30,425 bases of DNA. Source: a virus. Positions 6,700 to 13,803 of the stretch are shown here, one piece after another; position 1 is the stretch's first letter, and each line of letters begins with the position of its first letter. The notes beneath the pieces were generated by a model that saw only the letters and a program-made list of their open reading frames with translations, made no database searches and was not told the DNA's origin. Both the position numbers and the translations under genes were made by a program. The stretch lies in IMG/VR virus record IMGVR_UViG_3300043786_000180, positions 1 to 30,425 of that record; one strand, 5' to 3'.

Positions 6700-6959
6700 C
6701 CAATCATCTTAATAATCACTGGCATTCCCGCAGCGACAAAGCCGGCGACCGCCATGATTTGCCAAACGCGCATCTCCACCTTGCGGATTCGTGCCTCGTG
6801 ATCGGCAAAAATCTTAGCGGTATCGCGTTCGTGCTCTTCAAGTCTTTGGGTTGTGGTCGGTAGATTCTCAGCCAGTCTCTCGAGTAGCGACTTCATCTCC
6901 TGGACCTGTGTGTACACGTCCTTCAATGTAATCCTTAATGATGGTTCGGTGTCTGCCAT
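6696..6959 (-). CDS. Coiled-coil plus single-TM protein (XhlA-like), lysis block
   Basis: This 87-residue protein has a long N-terminal amphipathic coiled coil (about 10-65, with Leu/Ile/Val heptads and many charged residues) followed by one transmembrane helix at 66-86 (VWQIMAVAGFVAAGMPVIIKMI). This is the architecture of haemolysin XhlA-like proteins, which sit in the membrane next to holin and endolysin genes in many phages. The ATG overlaps the previous stop as TAATG. An accessory lysis role is inferred from architecture and the nearby endolysin. Confidence 0.75.
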   Translation of the reverse strand: MADTEPSLRITLKDVYTQVQEMKSLLERLAENLPTTTQRLEEHERDTAKIFADHEARIRKVEMRVWQIMAVAGFVAAGMPVIIKMIG

Positions 6960-7144
6960 TACAGTGTTCCGTCTTCAATCTTTTGATAGATTTCTTCAAT
7001 GCTTAAATCTCCCCAAAGCTCGGCCGCCATTGCCTGCTTTTCCGGCCAGGTAAGGTCTTGGCCAGACTCGGGCAGGCACTCGAACATGTCCGTGAAGATT
7101 TGATTGACCAGTACTAACTGATTGTGCAAGTCTTTAAGTAGCAT
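6959..7144 (-). CDS. Hypothetical protein, 61 aa
   Basis: A small acidic protein, mostly helical, containing TWPEKQAMAAELWGDLSIEEIYQKIE. The start is either ATG 7144 (sharing one base with the endolysin stop) or GTG 7147 (GTGA overlap). It links endolysin and XhlA-like gene in one coupled operon. No membrane helix is present, so it is not a holin by sequence. A regulator or chaperone of lysis would fit the place, without direct evidence. Confidence 0.65.
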   Translation of the reverse strand: MLLKDLHNQLVLVNQIFTDMFECLPESGQDLTWPEKQAMAAELWGDLSIEEIYQKIEDGTL

Positions 7145-7872
7145 CACATTGTCCCATCATTAATTGTGCGCTGAATTGCCGACACGGTGACCGGTCCCCA
7201 GACACCATCGGGCTTTTCGCCAACGTGTTTCTGGACGGCCTTGCGGGTCGCGTCATCGAGGACGCCGGTCTTGGGCGCTCCCACCGACTGCTGAATTGCA
7301 CGGTATGTCATCGGTCCGGGCTTGCCGTCGATAACTCCGGTGTATCCATGGTCCCTAAGAACCTCTTGCCAAGCTTTCCACGTTTCGTTATTAAGTCGGC
7401 CCGTAACTTTGACCGTATTATGTGATGCCGTAGGCGTGTTGCTGGCGTTGAGGTAAGGGATAGGATCGACGTGGCCAGCACTTTGGCTGGTTCGCACCTC
7501 GAAGTGTAGGTGGTTGCCCGTGGACAAGCCGGTGCTTCCGGATCGGTAGATGACATCTCCGGGAACGACGCGCTGACCAATCTTGAGCGGGCTCTTGTAC
7601 GCGCCGTGGAAGTATGCTGTATAGCAATCCGATGCGTGCTGAATGATGACGACGTTGCCACCAGACTGCCTGCGCTTGGCGGCCGCACTTAGCGATGCCC
7701 AATCGGGAGAGACGTGCACAACTTTACCCTCGCCAGCTACCAGCACATCGAAGACGCCGCCGTAGTCGATACCACGGTGAAAGGTGCGCTTCTTGCTGAT
7801 CGGGTGTACGCGCCATCCGAAGCCGCTGCGCATCTGCTGACCTGGTGCAGGGTTGGATAGACGATAGAGCAT
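7144..7872 (-). CDS. Endolysin: M23 peptidase plus peptidoglycan-binding repeats
   Basis: This 242-residue protein lacks a signal peptide. The N-terminal domain carries M23 metallopeptidase zinc motifs: HRGID (H32, D36), YFHG with H89, and HLHFE (H121, H123), with the SGFGWRVHP opening typical of the family. Residues about 157-240 contain two peptidoglycan-binding repeats (TGVIDGKPGPMTYRAIQ and DGVWGPVTVSAIQ). It would cleave cell-wall peptide bridges at the end of infection once holin opens the membrane. ATG 7872 follows TGC-TAAAAT with a 6-nt gap and no Shine-Dalgarno, so it is probably translated from a leaderless mRNA. Confidence 0.94.
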   Translation of the reverse strand: MLYRLSNPAPGQQMRSGFGWRVHPISKKRTFHRGIDYGGVFDVLVAGEGKVVHVSPDWASLSAAAKRRQSGGNVVIIQHASDCYTAYFHGAYKSPLKIGQRVVPGDVIYRSGSTGLSTGNHLHFEVRTSQSAGHVDPIPYLNASNTPTASHNTVKVTGRLNNETWKAWQEVLRDHGYTGVIDGKPGPMTYRAIQQSVGAPKTGVLDDATRKAVQKHVGEKPDGVWGPVTVSAIQRTINDGTM

Positions 7873-7878
7873 GTATCT

Positions 7879-7884
7879 ATTTTA
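7879..7884 (-). promoter_or_regulatory. Extended -10 (TGC-TAAAAT), leaderless promoter of the endolysin operon
   Basis: The minus strand reads TGCTAAAATAGATAC then ATG 7872. It allows the endolysin operon to be transcribed separately from the tail operon that ends at 7911. Confidence 0.65.
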
Positions 7885-7910
7885 GCAGAGCGCCCAGCCG
7901 GGGCAGGGGA

Positions 7911-8657
7911 TTAGGCCCAGTTGCCAGAAATTAAATCGCCAGCGTAGGAACCCAACGAATTAAATCTTGTGTAAGAAAGCCTCGTAACTTGATTTGTTCC
8001 AGTTGGGTTAGCGCTAAAAGCAATTTGCGGACGCAGTGTTCCGGCGGTTGAGGTTTCGATAAGGCCGGAAATCCTGAATGATTTAGTTACCGTAGTAGAG
8101 GCGGGGCTGATAACACCGTTCGCAGCGCTGTTTGGGTTTCCGGTGAATGTTACGTTAGTAGATGACGCGGGCGCTGCGGGAGCAGCCACACCGGTAGAAA
8201 ACAATGAGTTGGAAAAGTCTGTAAAATACTGAATCTTGTCGATGCCAGCAGTTCCACCGAAGGCGAATGACACCGTGTGAGACGTGGCACCGGTCCTAAG
8301 CCCTACAAAGATGTCGAAAAGATACGAACTGGACGCCGGCATACTGATGCCAACTCCAAAAATATCGTAAAAAGTGTTAGCGACAACGGTGGCGACAATT
8401 GTTCTATCATTGTCAAGTCCATAAAAAAGACTGTCATCATTGAAAGCCTTACCCGAAACCGAACTAGAGGTAGTTAGAAAAGTATTTCCGTTATACTCCA
8501 GGCTTCCGGCAACGGGAGAAGTGAGACCCGGACCAGCGGTGAAACGCATTGGAGCGCGATCGGTGGAGCCGGCCGTCATGACCATGGTGCCAGATGAGCT
8601 ATTAAAAATACTTTGGCCGTTTAGATTCTGATGCGTATTTACTTTAATGGTACTCAT
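7911..8657 (-). CDS. Tail fibre / minor tail protein (beta-rich)
   Basis: This 248-residue protein is rich in Ser, Thr, Gly and Asn and poor in Lys and Glu, as in beta-structured fibres. Near the N terminus is PVAGSLEYNGNTFLTT, a motif common in tail fibre and appendage proteins. The remainder looks like a beta-sandwich head domain. AGGAG precedes ATG 8657. It is the last gene of the tail operon and lies just beyond another fibre-like gene, so it may form the distal receptor-binding element. No enzymatic motif was seen. Confidence 0.7.
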   Translation of the reverse strand: MSTIKVNTHQNLNGQSIFNSSSGTMVMTAGSTDRAPMRFTAGPGLTSPVAGSLEYNGNTFLTTSSSVSGKAFNDDSLFYGLDNDRTIVATVVANTFYDIFGVGISMPASSSYLFDIFVGLRTGATSHTVSFAFGGTAGIDKIQYFTDFSNSLFSTGVAAPAAPASSTNVTFTGNPNSAANGVISPASTTVTKSFRISGLIETSTAGTLRPQIAFSANPTGTNQVTRLSYTRFNSLGSYAGDLISGNWA

Positions 8658-8666
8658 TTGTTTCTC

Positions 8667-9770
8667 CTAAAGAACTACCCAAACTGTGTCGCTTGGAATT
8701 GTTATGGTGACACCGTCATTAACCGTAACCGGACCGACCGTCAATCCATTATACCCCGCGGGTAAAGTTTTGTTAGCCAGATATATCGGGTCGGCAACAA
8801 TCTTATCGAATGTCAGGCTGCTCCACTCGGTGTCGTAGTCGTCTCCGGTTGATTTTGCCAGTACTTGACCGGTAGTCCCACCCGGAACGACCCCCGCCCC
8901 GTATCCGGTTACAGCAGAAGCTACAATGCGACCACGTCCCAAAGTTATCGATTCGGTTCCGCTGTGGTTGGCCACATAAACCGCAACTTCCGAATCGTCG
9001 GGGACGTTAATAATCCAAGATGTTACAAGCTTGGCCTCCGCGCCAGCCTGACCGGTCGCGGCCCTACACTCAGTTGCGTCTATCTGCGCGCCATCTATTG
9101 CCAGTTTGATACCCAGTGTTTTATTTGAAGAGCCAACAGAAGCGTCAATCGATGCGTAAAAACGTAGCGTTCGTTCGTGCCCAGAAATATTTTTCAGGGA
9201 GAATCCGTCCGTGCCGACTACCATGTCCAAGTCGGTTGCCGTATCGAGCGTCAGAGTCAGCCCCGTGGATTGATAAACGCCCTGAGTGGCAATTGAAATT
9301 GTACCGCTGGTGGTCTTGGACGCCTGACCCTGCTGGGGGGTGCCGTTCGCAATCGGTCCCTCTGGCCCAACCGGTCCGATGGGGCCCTCAACGCCGCGAA
9401 GGCCGTCAGAAAATCTGTATTTAATAATAAAATCGTAATCGGGGTCGCCGGTTAGGTTGGGCAGATTGAATGTGTTGACTCCGTCGCCATCGCCGTAAAA
9501 GGTTCCGGTTGCGGCAAACAATTGTACATAAACAGTTCTTGAAACCGCCGACCCGTCACACAGGAACCAGTTATCCGGTGGCGCTGTAACCTTGGGCCAG
9601 CGAACAATAATACCCGGAGCCACGGCAGCAACCGACCTTTCATCAATTTCGATGCGGTAGGTATTGAGTGCGTTTTGTATCGAGGAAGCTTCGGCGGCGC
9701 TAATCGCAGCGGCCGACATTTTGGCGGTGGAGTCTGCGTAATAAATACCGTCAGGAGTAGTTAATGGCAT
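8667..9770 (-). CDS. Tail fibre with phage collar domain and collagen-like segment
   Basis: This 367-residue protein contains an N-terminal helix, then a phage tail-collar domain at about 52-106 (PPDNWFLCDGSAVSR, TFYGDGDGVNTFNLPNL), a collagen-like GxxGPxGPxGPxGP stretch at 126-139 and a beta-rich C-terminal part that ends with TGQVLAKSTGDDYDTEW at about 306-322, a recurrent fibre motif. The collagen-like stretch implies a trimer. It would be part of the host-recognition apparatus. AGGAG lies upstream, and the ATG shares a base with the preceding stop (TAATG), so it is coupled to the 42-residue ORF. Confidence 0.87.
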   Translation of the reverse strand: MPLTTPDGIYYADSTAKMSAAAISAAEASSIQNALNTYRIEIDERSVAAVAPGIIVRWPKVTAPPDNWFLCDGSAVSRTVYVQLFAATGTFYGDGDGVNTFNLPNLTGDPDYDFIIKYRFSDGLRGVEGPIGPVGPEGPIANGTPQQGQASKTTSGTISIATQGVYQSTGLTLTLDTATDLDMVVGTDGFSLKNISGHERTLRFYASIDASVGSSNKTLGIKLAIDGAQIDATECRAATGQAGAEAKLVTSWIINVPDDSEVAVYVANHSGTESITLGRGRIVASAVTGYGAGVVPGGTTGQVLAKSTGDDYDTEWSSLTFDKIVADPIYLANKTLPAGYNGLTVGPVTVNDGVTITIPSDTVWVVL

Positions 9771-9898
9771 TATTGTCTCCTAGCATCTACTTGCGCTCTT
9801 AGAATGCCGAGGCTTCTCTTGAGATCAGCCAATTCCTTCTCGACCTCCGCCTTCCAGCGCTGGTCGTCTCCTTGCGATTGAATACTATTTATGGGCAT
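9770..9898 (-). CDS. Small coiled-coil protein, 42 aa, leaderless
   Basis: This ORF encodes 42 residues, largely a charged helix (RWKAEVEKELADLKRSLGIL) ending in RRQ. Its start, ATG 9898, lies 5 nt after TGA-TAGAAT. Its stop overlaps the fibre ATG as TAATG. The helical sequence suggests an oligomerising peptide, perhaps a fibre chaperone or a separate N-terminal piece of the fibre; this is inferred from position only. Confidence 0.65.
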   Translation of the reverse strand: MPINSIQSQGDDQRWKAEVEKELADLKRSLGILRAQVDARRQ

Positions 9899-9903
9899 AA
9901 TTC

Positions 9904-9909
9904 ATTCTA
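9904..9909 (-). promoter_or_regulatory. Extended -10 (TGA-TAGAAT), leaderless promoter of the fibre genes
   Basis: The minus strand reads TGATAGAATGAATT then ATG 9898. The 5-nt spacer is the shortest of the set. It lies in the 28-nt gap after the 870-residue minor tail gene. Confidence 0.55.
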
Positions 9910-9926
9910 TCAAAGTTATAAAAATT

Positions 9927-12539
9927 CTAAGAACCCTGTTCGCCGATTTCGGGGTAGCCCACTTCTCGGAATGGAAATATTTTCTGATCCTGAACCTGAT
10001 TTTCCCCCCACAAATCATCGTGCACGGATACATCGATGTCGCCCCATAGCGAATCAAATTGCCCGACAGTTACATATTCCGTGGCGGAAAATTCTACCGA
10101 AAGGTTCCCAATGGTGGCATCGTTAACCCTGTATATATTATCTCTGTATTGGATAAGAGACCCTGCCACGAAGCCAAATCCTTCGATTGCCGACACCGGG
10201 ATTGTCCCGGTTAGAGTAACATTAGGGCCGGCCGCAATGTCGGCTGCGGTTGAGCCAAGATCGTAAGCCTGCTCCAGCGTGTTAATAAATGGATTATTAA
10301 TAGTCGTGGCGGTAACTCTTGTAACCCTATCGGTGGGGGCCCCTGTTAATATTTCTACGTTTTTTATGTCGAACAAAACGCCGGAGCCAATGATTGCTAG
10401 AGCGCCACTATCTGCCCCCTCCCCAGAAGAATACGCAACACTATAGGGGGCCGTCGTTCCCGGTATCTCCTGCCTGGGCCCCTTGAGTCTAACGTTTATC
10501 GAGTTTGGGATTTGCGTGTTTATGGAAACCTCAAGAAGTCCCTCGTAGTCAGCCCACTGCTGGGGCAAGATGGGAAGGCCGGTCTGGTCAATAATTCCGT
10601 AAACGCTAAAAGGGAAACTGCCGGCCTCTATATAGGTCAGGTATTGCTCAACTTCAATCAGAATTGGCTGCTGTACAAATGACGGCGAGCCTGGTGTTTC
10701 TACCGTTGTTGTAATATCTTCCCCAAAGCTTGCGGTAAAGATTCTATTATTGTCTTCCAGCGAATAATATAGTAAGCCCTGAGAAAGAATGCTTGCGTTG
10801 GTATAGGAGACATCAATAGCCTGACCAGACGAGGCGGTCGTCGGCGTGATGTTTGGCTGAGGCGCAATGTTTGTAATGTCTATCAGCCTTACCCCGATGT
10901 TTCGTGCAGTTGGCAAATTGTCAACCACGCTAACTTCCGCCCTGCTCGAAGTTGCCGCATCCTGGACATAGTCCCAAACGTTTCCAATTAAAGATGGGAC
11001 CGACCCGGACAGCGAAAAGTTTCCGTCAATAGCATACTCCGGGTTCCTTTCGTATTCAAAAACCTCGTCGGGCCCCAGTGTTCTAAGGTTGTTGGACACG
11101 CAGAGCGACCTAATGTTTCCGGAAATTTGAACCCGCTGCGTAACGGCATCCCGAGCGTCCGTTTCGTATTGAAGTAGAACGCTAACCGGAGCGCTAAAAT
11201 CTGATACTGGACAAACCGAAACAAGTAAATCATATTCGTATGTGACCGCAAGTGTTACCTGATTAACTTTGGACACTCTTTGATATTGAACCGTTACCGC
11301 TATCTCCTCGTTCAAATCAATCGTTGACAGAGAAGTGCTTTCGGTTGTTTGCACCCTGGTGCCATCTAGAGAGTATTCCGATGTAGCGGTTAGTGTTTCG
11401 TCTTCGTAGTCAATTGTTATATTAAAATCTTTCCCGCCGTAAACGGAGGGAAAGGATGGGTTGCCCACCCAAGATACCGAGCAGTTCTCTCCGGACAAAA
11501 TAGTCTTAAACCTTATTGCGTTTAGGGAGCTGATTGATGGACTGATTGGGTTTGGCACGAAGTAGAGTGTGTCAGTTGTTACGTTTTTTGCATAAATATT
11601 ATTACCAATAATTTCGTACGCATTTGTTGTTGGCGTGTATAGCCTCACCTCGTAATCTAAATCTGTCTCAACGCCCGGAACAAATTTTCCGTTCACATCA
11701 AATCCGGCTACGTGTCCGGCCAGAGAGTAGAATACCGGGTCGTAGGTTCCCGGACTATCAATTCTTGATTCCGTTGGGAAGAGTTCTAATACGATTAAAA
11801 CTGAAACCACCGTTGATGGCGCACCCTCGCCGTCTGCGTTGACGGCACGCACCCTAAAGTAATAAACCTCGCCCTGATCCAAGCCGGTAAACAATCTGTT
11901 ATTGACTTCTGGGTCCACGGATGCCGATGATACTCCGGTGGCAAAAGTTGCGTCTTTACTATATTCAATTTTAAATGAACTAACGGGGTTTATCGCCAAA
12001 CTTTGAGTTGCTGGAGTAAAGGCCACGAGGGCAGAGCCGGCAAAGAATGAGTTAACCGTAACGCTTGTTGGTGGTAGCGGGGGAACTAAACCCACAACCT
12101 TATCAAAAGTTTCGCTCCATGGCGAGTATGATCCTATAGAAGTATTTTCGGTCCAGGTACCAAAAAATTGTCCCTGGGTAAATACGTTACCATTTCTCAT
12201 TCTTACTCGGCAATAGTGAATACTATTATTTGCAATGGCGTTAAACATCGAGGTACCAAACGTTGCGCCCATAAGAAAACCATTGGCGCCAAATTGACCT
12301 ATGCTATTAGAAACAGTAGGGTTGGTATAAGTTTTGGTGTTTACTAAAAATGCCGGGTCGGTAGAAACTTGTATTTGGGCACCGGCCAAGGCGGAGCTTC
12401 CAACTGAAGTCGGATAATTCCATGTTATATATAAATACGGGGCAACCCTGGGGAACGGGTCGGGACTCCAATAGCCGTCAAGATCTGGAGTAAAATTTAA
12501 GGTCGCTTGAGTAATAACCGATGGACCGGGTGCCGTCAT
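9927..12539 (-). CDS. Large minor tail protein with Fn3-like domains
   Basis: This 870-residue protein begins with two fibronectin III-like segments, about 20-145 and 150-252; the second shows PLPPTSVTVN, FKIEYSKD and YYFRVRAVNADGEG, which is diagnostic. The rest is beta-rich without recognised catalytic motifs. In siphoviruses such proteins form the tail-tip hub or central fibre, after the tape measure and distal-tail genes, which is its place here. GGAGG precedes ATG 12539, which overlaps the preceding stop (ATGA). It could equally be called a baseplate or tail-tip protein. Confidence 0.82.
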   Translation of the reverse strand: MTAPGPSVITQATLNFTPDLDGYWSPDPFPRVAPYLYITWNYPTSVGSSALAGAQIQVSTDPAFLVNTKTYTNPTVSNSIGQFGANGFLMGATFGTSMFNAIANNSIHYCRVRMRNGNVFTQGQFFGTWTENTSIGSYSPWSETFDKVVGLVPPLPPTSVTVNSFFAGSALVAFTPATQSLAINPVSSFKIEYSKDATFATGVSSASVDPEVNNRLFTGLDQGEVYYFRVRAVNADGEGAPSTVVSVLIVLELFPTESRIDSPGTYDPVFYSLAGHVAGFDVNGKFVPGVETDLDYEVRLYTPTTNAYEIIGNNIYAKNVTTDTLYFVPNPISPSISSLNAIRFKTILSGENCSVSWVGNPSFPSVYGGKDFNITIDYEDETLTATSEYSLDGTRVQTTESTSLSTIDLNEEIAVTVQYQRVSKVNQVTLAVTYEYDLLVSVCPVSDFSAPVSVLLQYETDARDAVTQRVQISGNIRSLCVSNNLRTLGPDEVFEYERNPEYAIDGNFSLSGSVPSLIGNVWDYVQDAATSSRAEVSVVDNLPTARNIGVRLIDITNIAPQPNITPTTASSGQAIDVSYTNASILSQGLLYYSLEDNNRIFTASFGEDITTTVETPGSPSFVQQPILIEVEQYLTYIEAGSFPFSVYGIIDQTGLPILPQQWADYEGLLEVSINTQIPNSINVRLKGPRQEIPGTTAPYSVAYSSGEGADSGALAIIGSGVLFDIKNVEILTGAPTDRVTRVTATTINNPFINTLEQAYDLGSTAADIAAGPNVTLTGTIPVSAIEGFGFVAGSLIQYRDNIYRVNDATIGNLSVEFSATEYVTVGQFDSLWGDIDVSVHDDLWGENQVQDQKIFPFREVGYPEIGEQGS

Positions 12540-12931
12540 TCGAACGCCTCCACGTTGACCCTACTTCTACCCACTAGCTGGCTTGCCATATCAAGCGCGG
12601 ACCAAACAGAGCCGGCACCGAGCGGCGGTATAAATCTTTCCGCGTCAAGTAAATCTAAAACGGTGGAGTGTGTAATGGAAGCAACGAGCCCACTGTCGGA
12701 AACGGTTTTCACGACCCCGCGAATTTCCCCCAGACCGTCATCGTGCGTTGTGATGGCGTCGTTGTTAACGAGCAGCAAAGAGTTTTCTTTGGCCTTCGCG
12801 TTTATTGTAACCGATCCGGTGCCACCGGCGCGACCGCCAATCTCAACGGGTGAAACAAACTCCTGGACCGACCATCCGGGTTGATTGTCGCCAATGTCGC
12901 CCTCCCCAGATATCTGAATATTTATCGCCAA
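12536..12931 (-). CDS. Minor tail protein, 131 aa
   Basis: This small protein starts at TTG 12931, with GGAGG 7 nt upstream, and overlaps its upstream neighbour by 10 nt. Strand-like repeats (SVTINAKAKENSLLLVNNDAI, LVASITHSTVLDLLDAE) and GSVWSALDMASQLVG recall the N-terminal portion of larger tail hub proteins in actinophages. Its stop overlaps the 870-residue gene as ATGA, so the two may work as a split hub. Its role as a structural tail-tip component is inferred from gene order. Confidence 0.65.
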   Translation of the reverse strand: MAINIQISGEGDIGDNQPGWSVQEFVSPVEIGGRAGGTGSVTINAKAKENSLLLVNNDAITTHDDGLGEIRGVVKTVSDSGLVASITHSTVLDLLDAERFIPPLGAGSVWSALDMASQLVGRSRVNVEAFE

Positions 12932-13803
12932 GCGCCAACCTCCATCATCTCAAAGGCCGTGGCCTTGCGTGGTGGGTCTATATAAACATATGACTCCTGC
13001 ACGACGGGGGTGGCGAACTCCACCCCGGTGTGACCCTCGCCGTGGATGTGGTTGCTAATTGCGGGTGTCGTGTTGCTATCGGTAATCTGAGCCATCATTG
13101 ACGTGAGGTTTAGCACTGAAGTGGGTGTGACTGTTGTTGGCATTGATATTTTTACTGCTTGATAAGTGTCGCCACTAAAAACTCTATTCATCCTAACGCT
13201 GCCGGTGGCGCTAAGTAGGGTTAGATTAACGGCAGTGTCTTCTGCGTTGTTGGCAAGTATTGGAACAACCCTTACAACCGCAGCCCCCGTGGCCGATCCG
13301 GATGCCCCCAGGTGCAAAAACTTTCCGGGGGGAATTGTAATAGTGCAATACGAGTTGGCTCCGGTAATTGGCTCAATATTACTAAGATTAAAAACAGCAG
13401 TTTTTGCGGGTTGCAACCTGGTATTAGCGGCCGTGTTGACAAAAGTTGGGGTTATGTCAGAAATGTTCTTCCAGCCCTTATTGATTAAAGCCGGGGTCGC
13501 CCACGCCGGGGGCAACACATTAGTTGCGTATGTATACGGGTCAACAAAAAAGAATGGACCGTCCCCGTGGAAACCGGATGCGAATCTGGAGTAACCATTA
13601 ATTCCCTCGTAGTCCTCAACCGTGCCAGAAACCTGAAACGAAAACATTTTTCTAAACTGATTGGACCTTCTAATATCTCCGCCGCCATTTTCAAACTCAA
13701 TCGCTTCGACATAGGACGCGCTAGAGGAACTCGATTGGATCGATGGCGCTGGCAATAATTCCATATGCACGCCAGGTATCCCGAACCAAAGCTTCTTACT
13801 CAC
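12922..13803 (-). CDS. Minor tail protein (distal-tail position)
   Basis: This 293-residue protein begins at GTG 13803, which overlaps the tape-measure stop (GTGA) and has GGAAGG upstream. It contains FSFQVSGTVEDYEGINGYSRF and GPFFFVDPYTYATNVLPP near residues 50-95 and ends in a strand-rich domain. Genes immediately after the tape measure in siphoviruses encode the distal tail protein that joins tail tube to tip; that assignment is by position and overall composition, not by a clear motif. The VDPYTYATNVLPPAWATP stretch resembles those seen in actinophage minor tail proteins. Confidence 0.7.
   Translation of the reverse strand: MSKKLWFGIPGVHMELLPAPSIQSSSSSASYVEAIEFENGGGDIRRSNQFRKMFSFQVSGTVEDYEGINGYSRFASGFHGDGPFFFVDPYTYATNVLPPAWATPALINKGWKNISDITPTFVNTAANTRLQPAKTAVFNLSNIEPITGANSYCTITIPPGKFLHLGASGSATGAAVVRVVPILANNAEDTAVNLTLLSATGSVRMNRVFSGDTYQAVKISMPTTVTPTSVLNLTSMMAQITDSNTTPAISNHIHGEGHTGVEFATPVVQESYVYIDPPRKATAFEMMEVGAWR

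Noticed and set aside
7885-7908. GC-rich stretch after the last tail fibre gene as a terminator
   Set aside because: Only a 4-bp GCCC/GGGC stem can be formed and no T tract follows on the minus strand.
13166-13594. 142-residue plus-strand open frame opposite the minor tail gene
   Set aside because: Shadow frame: it lies wholly antisense to a real, overlapping-coupled gene and looks like reversed beta-rich coding sequence.
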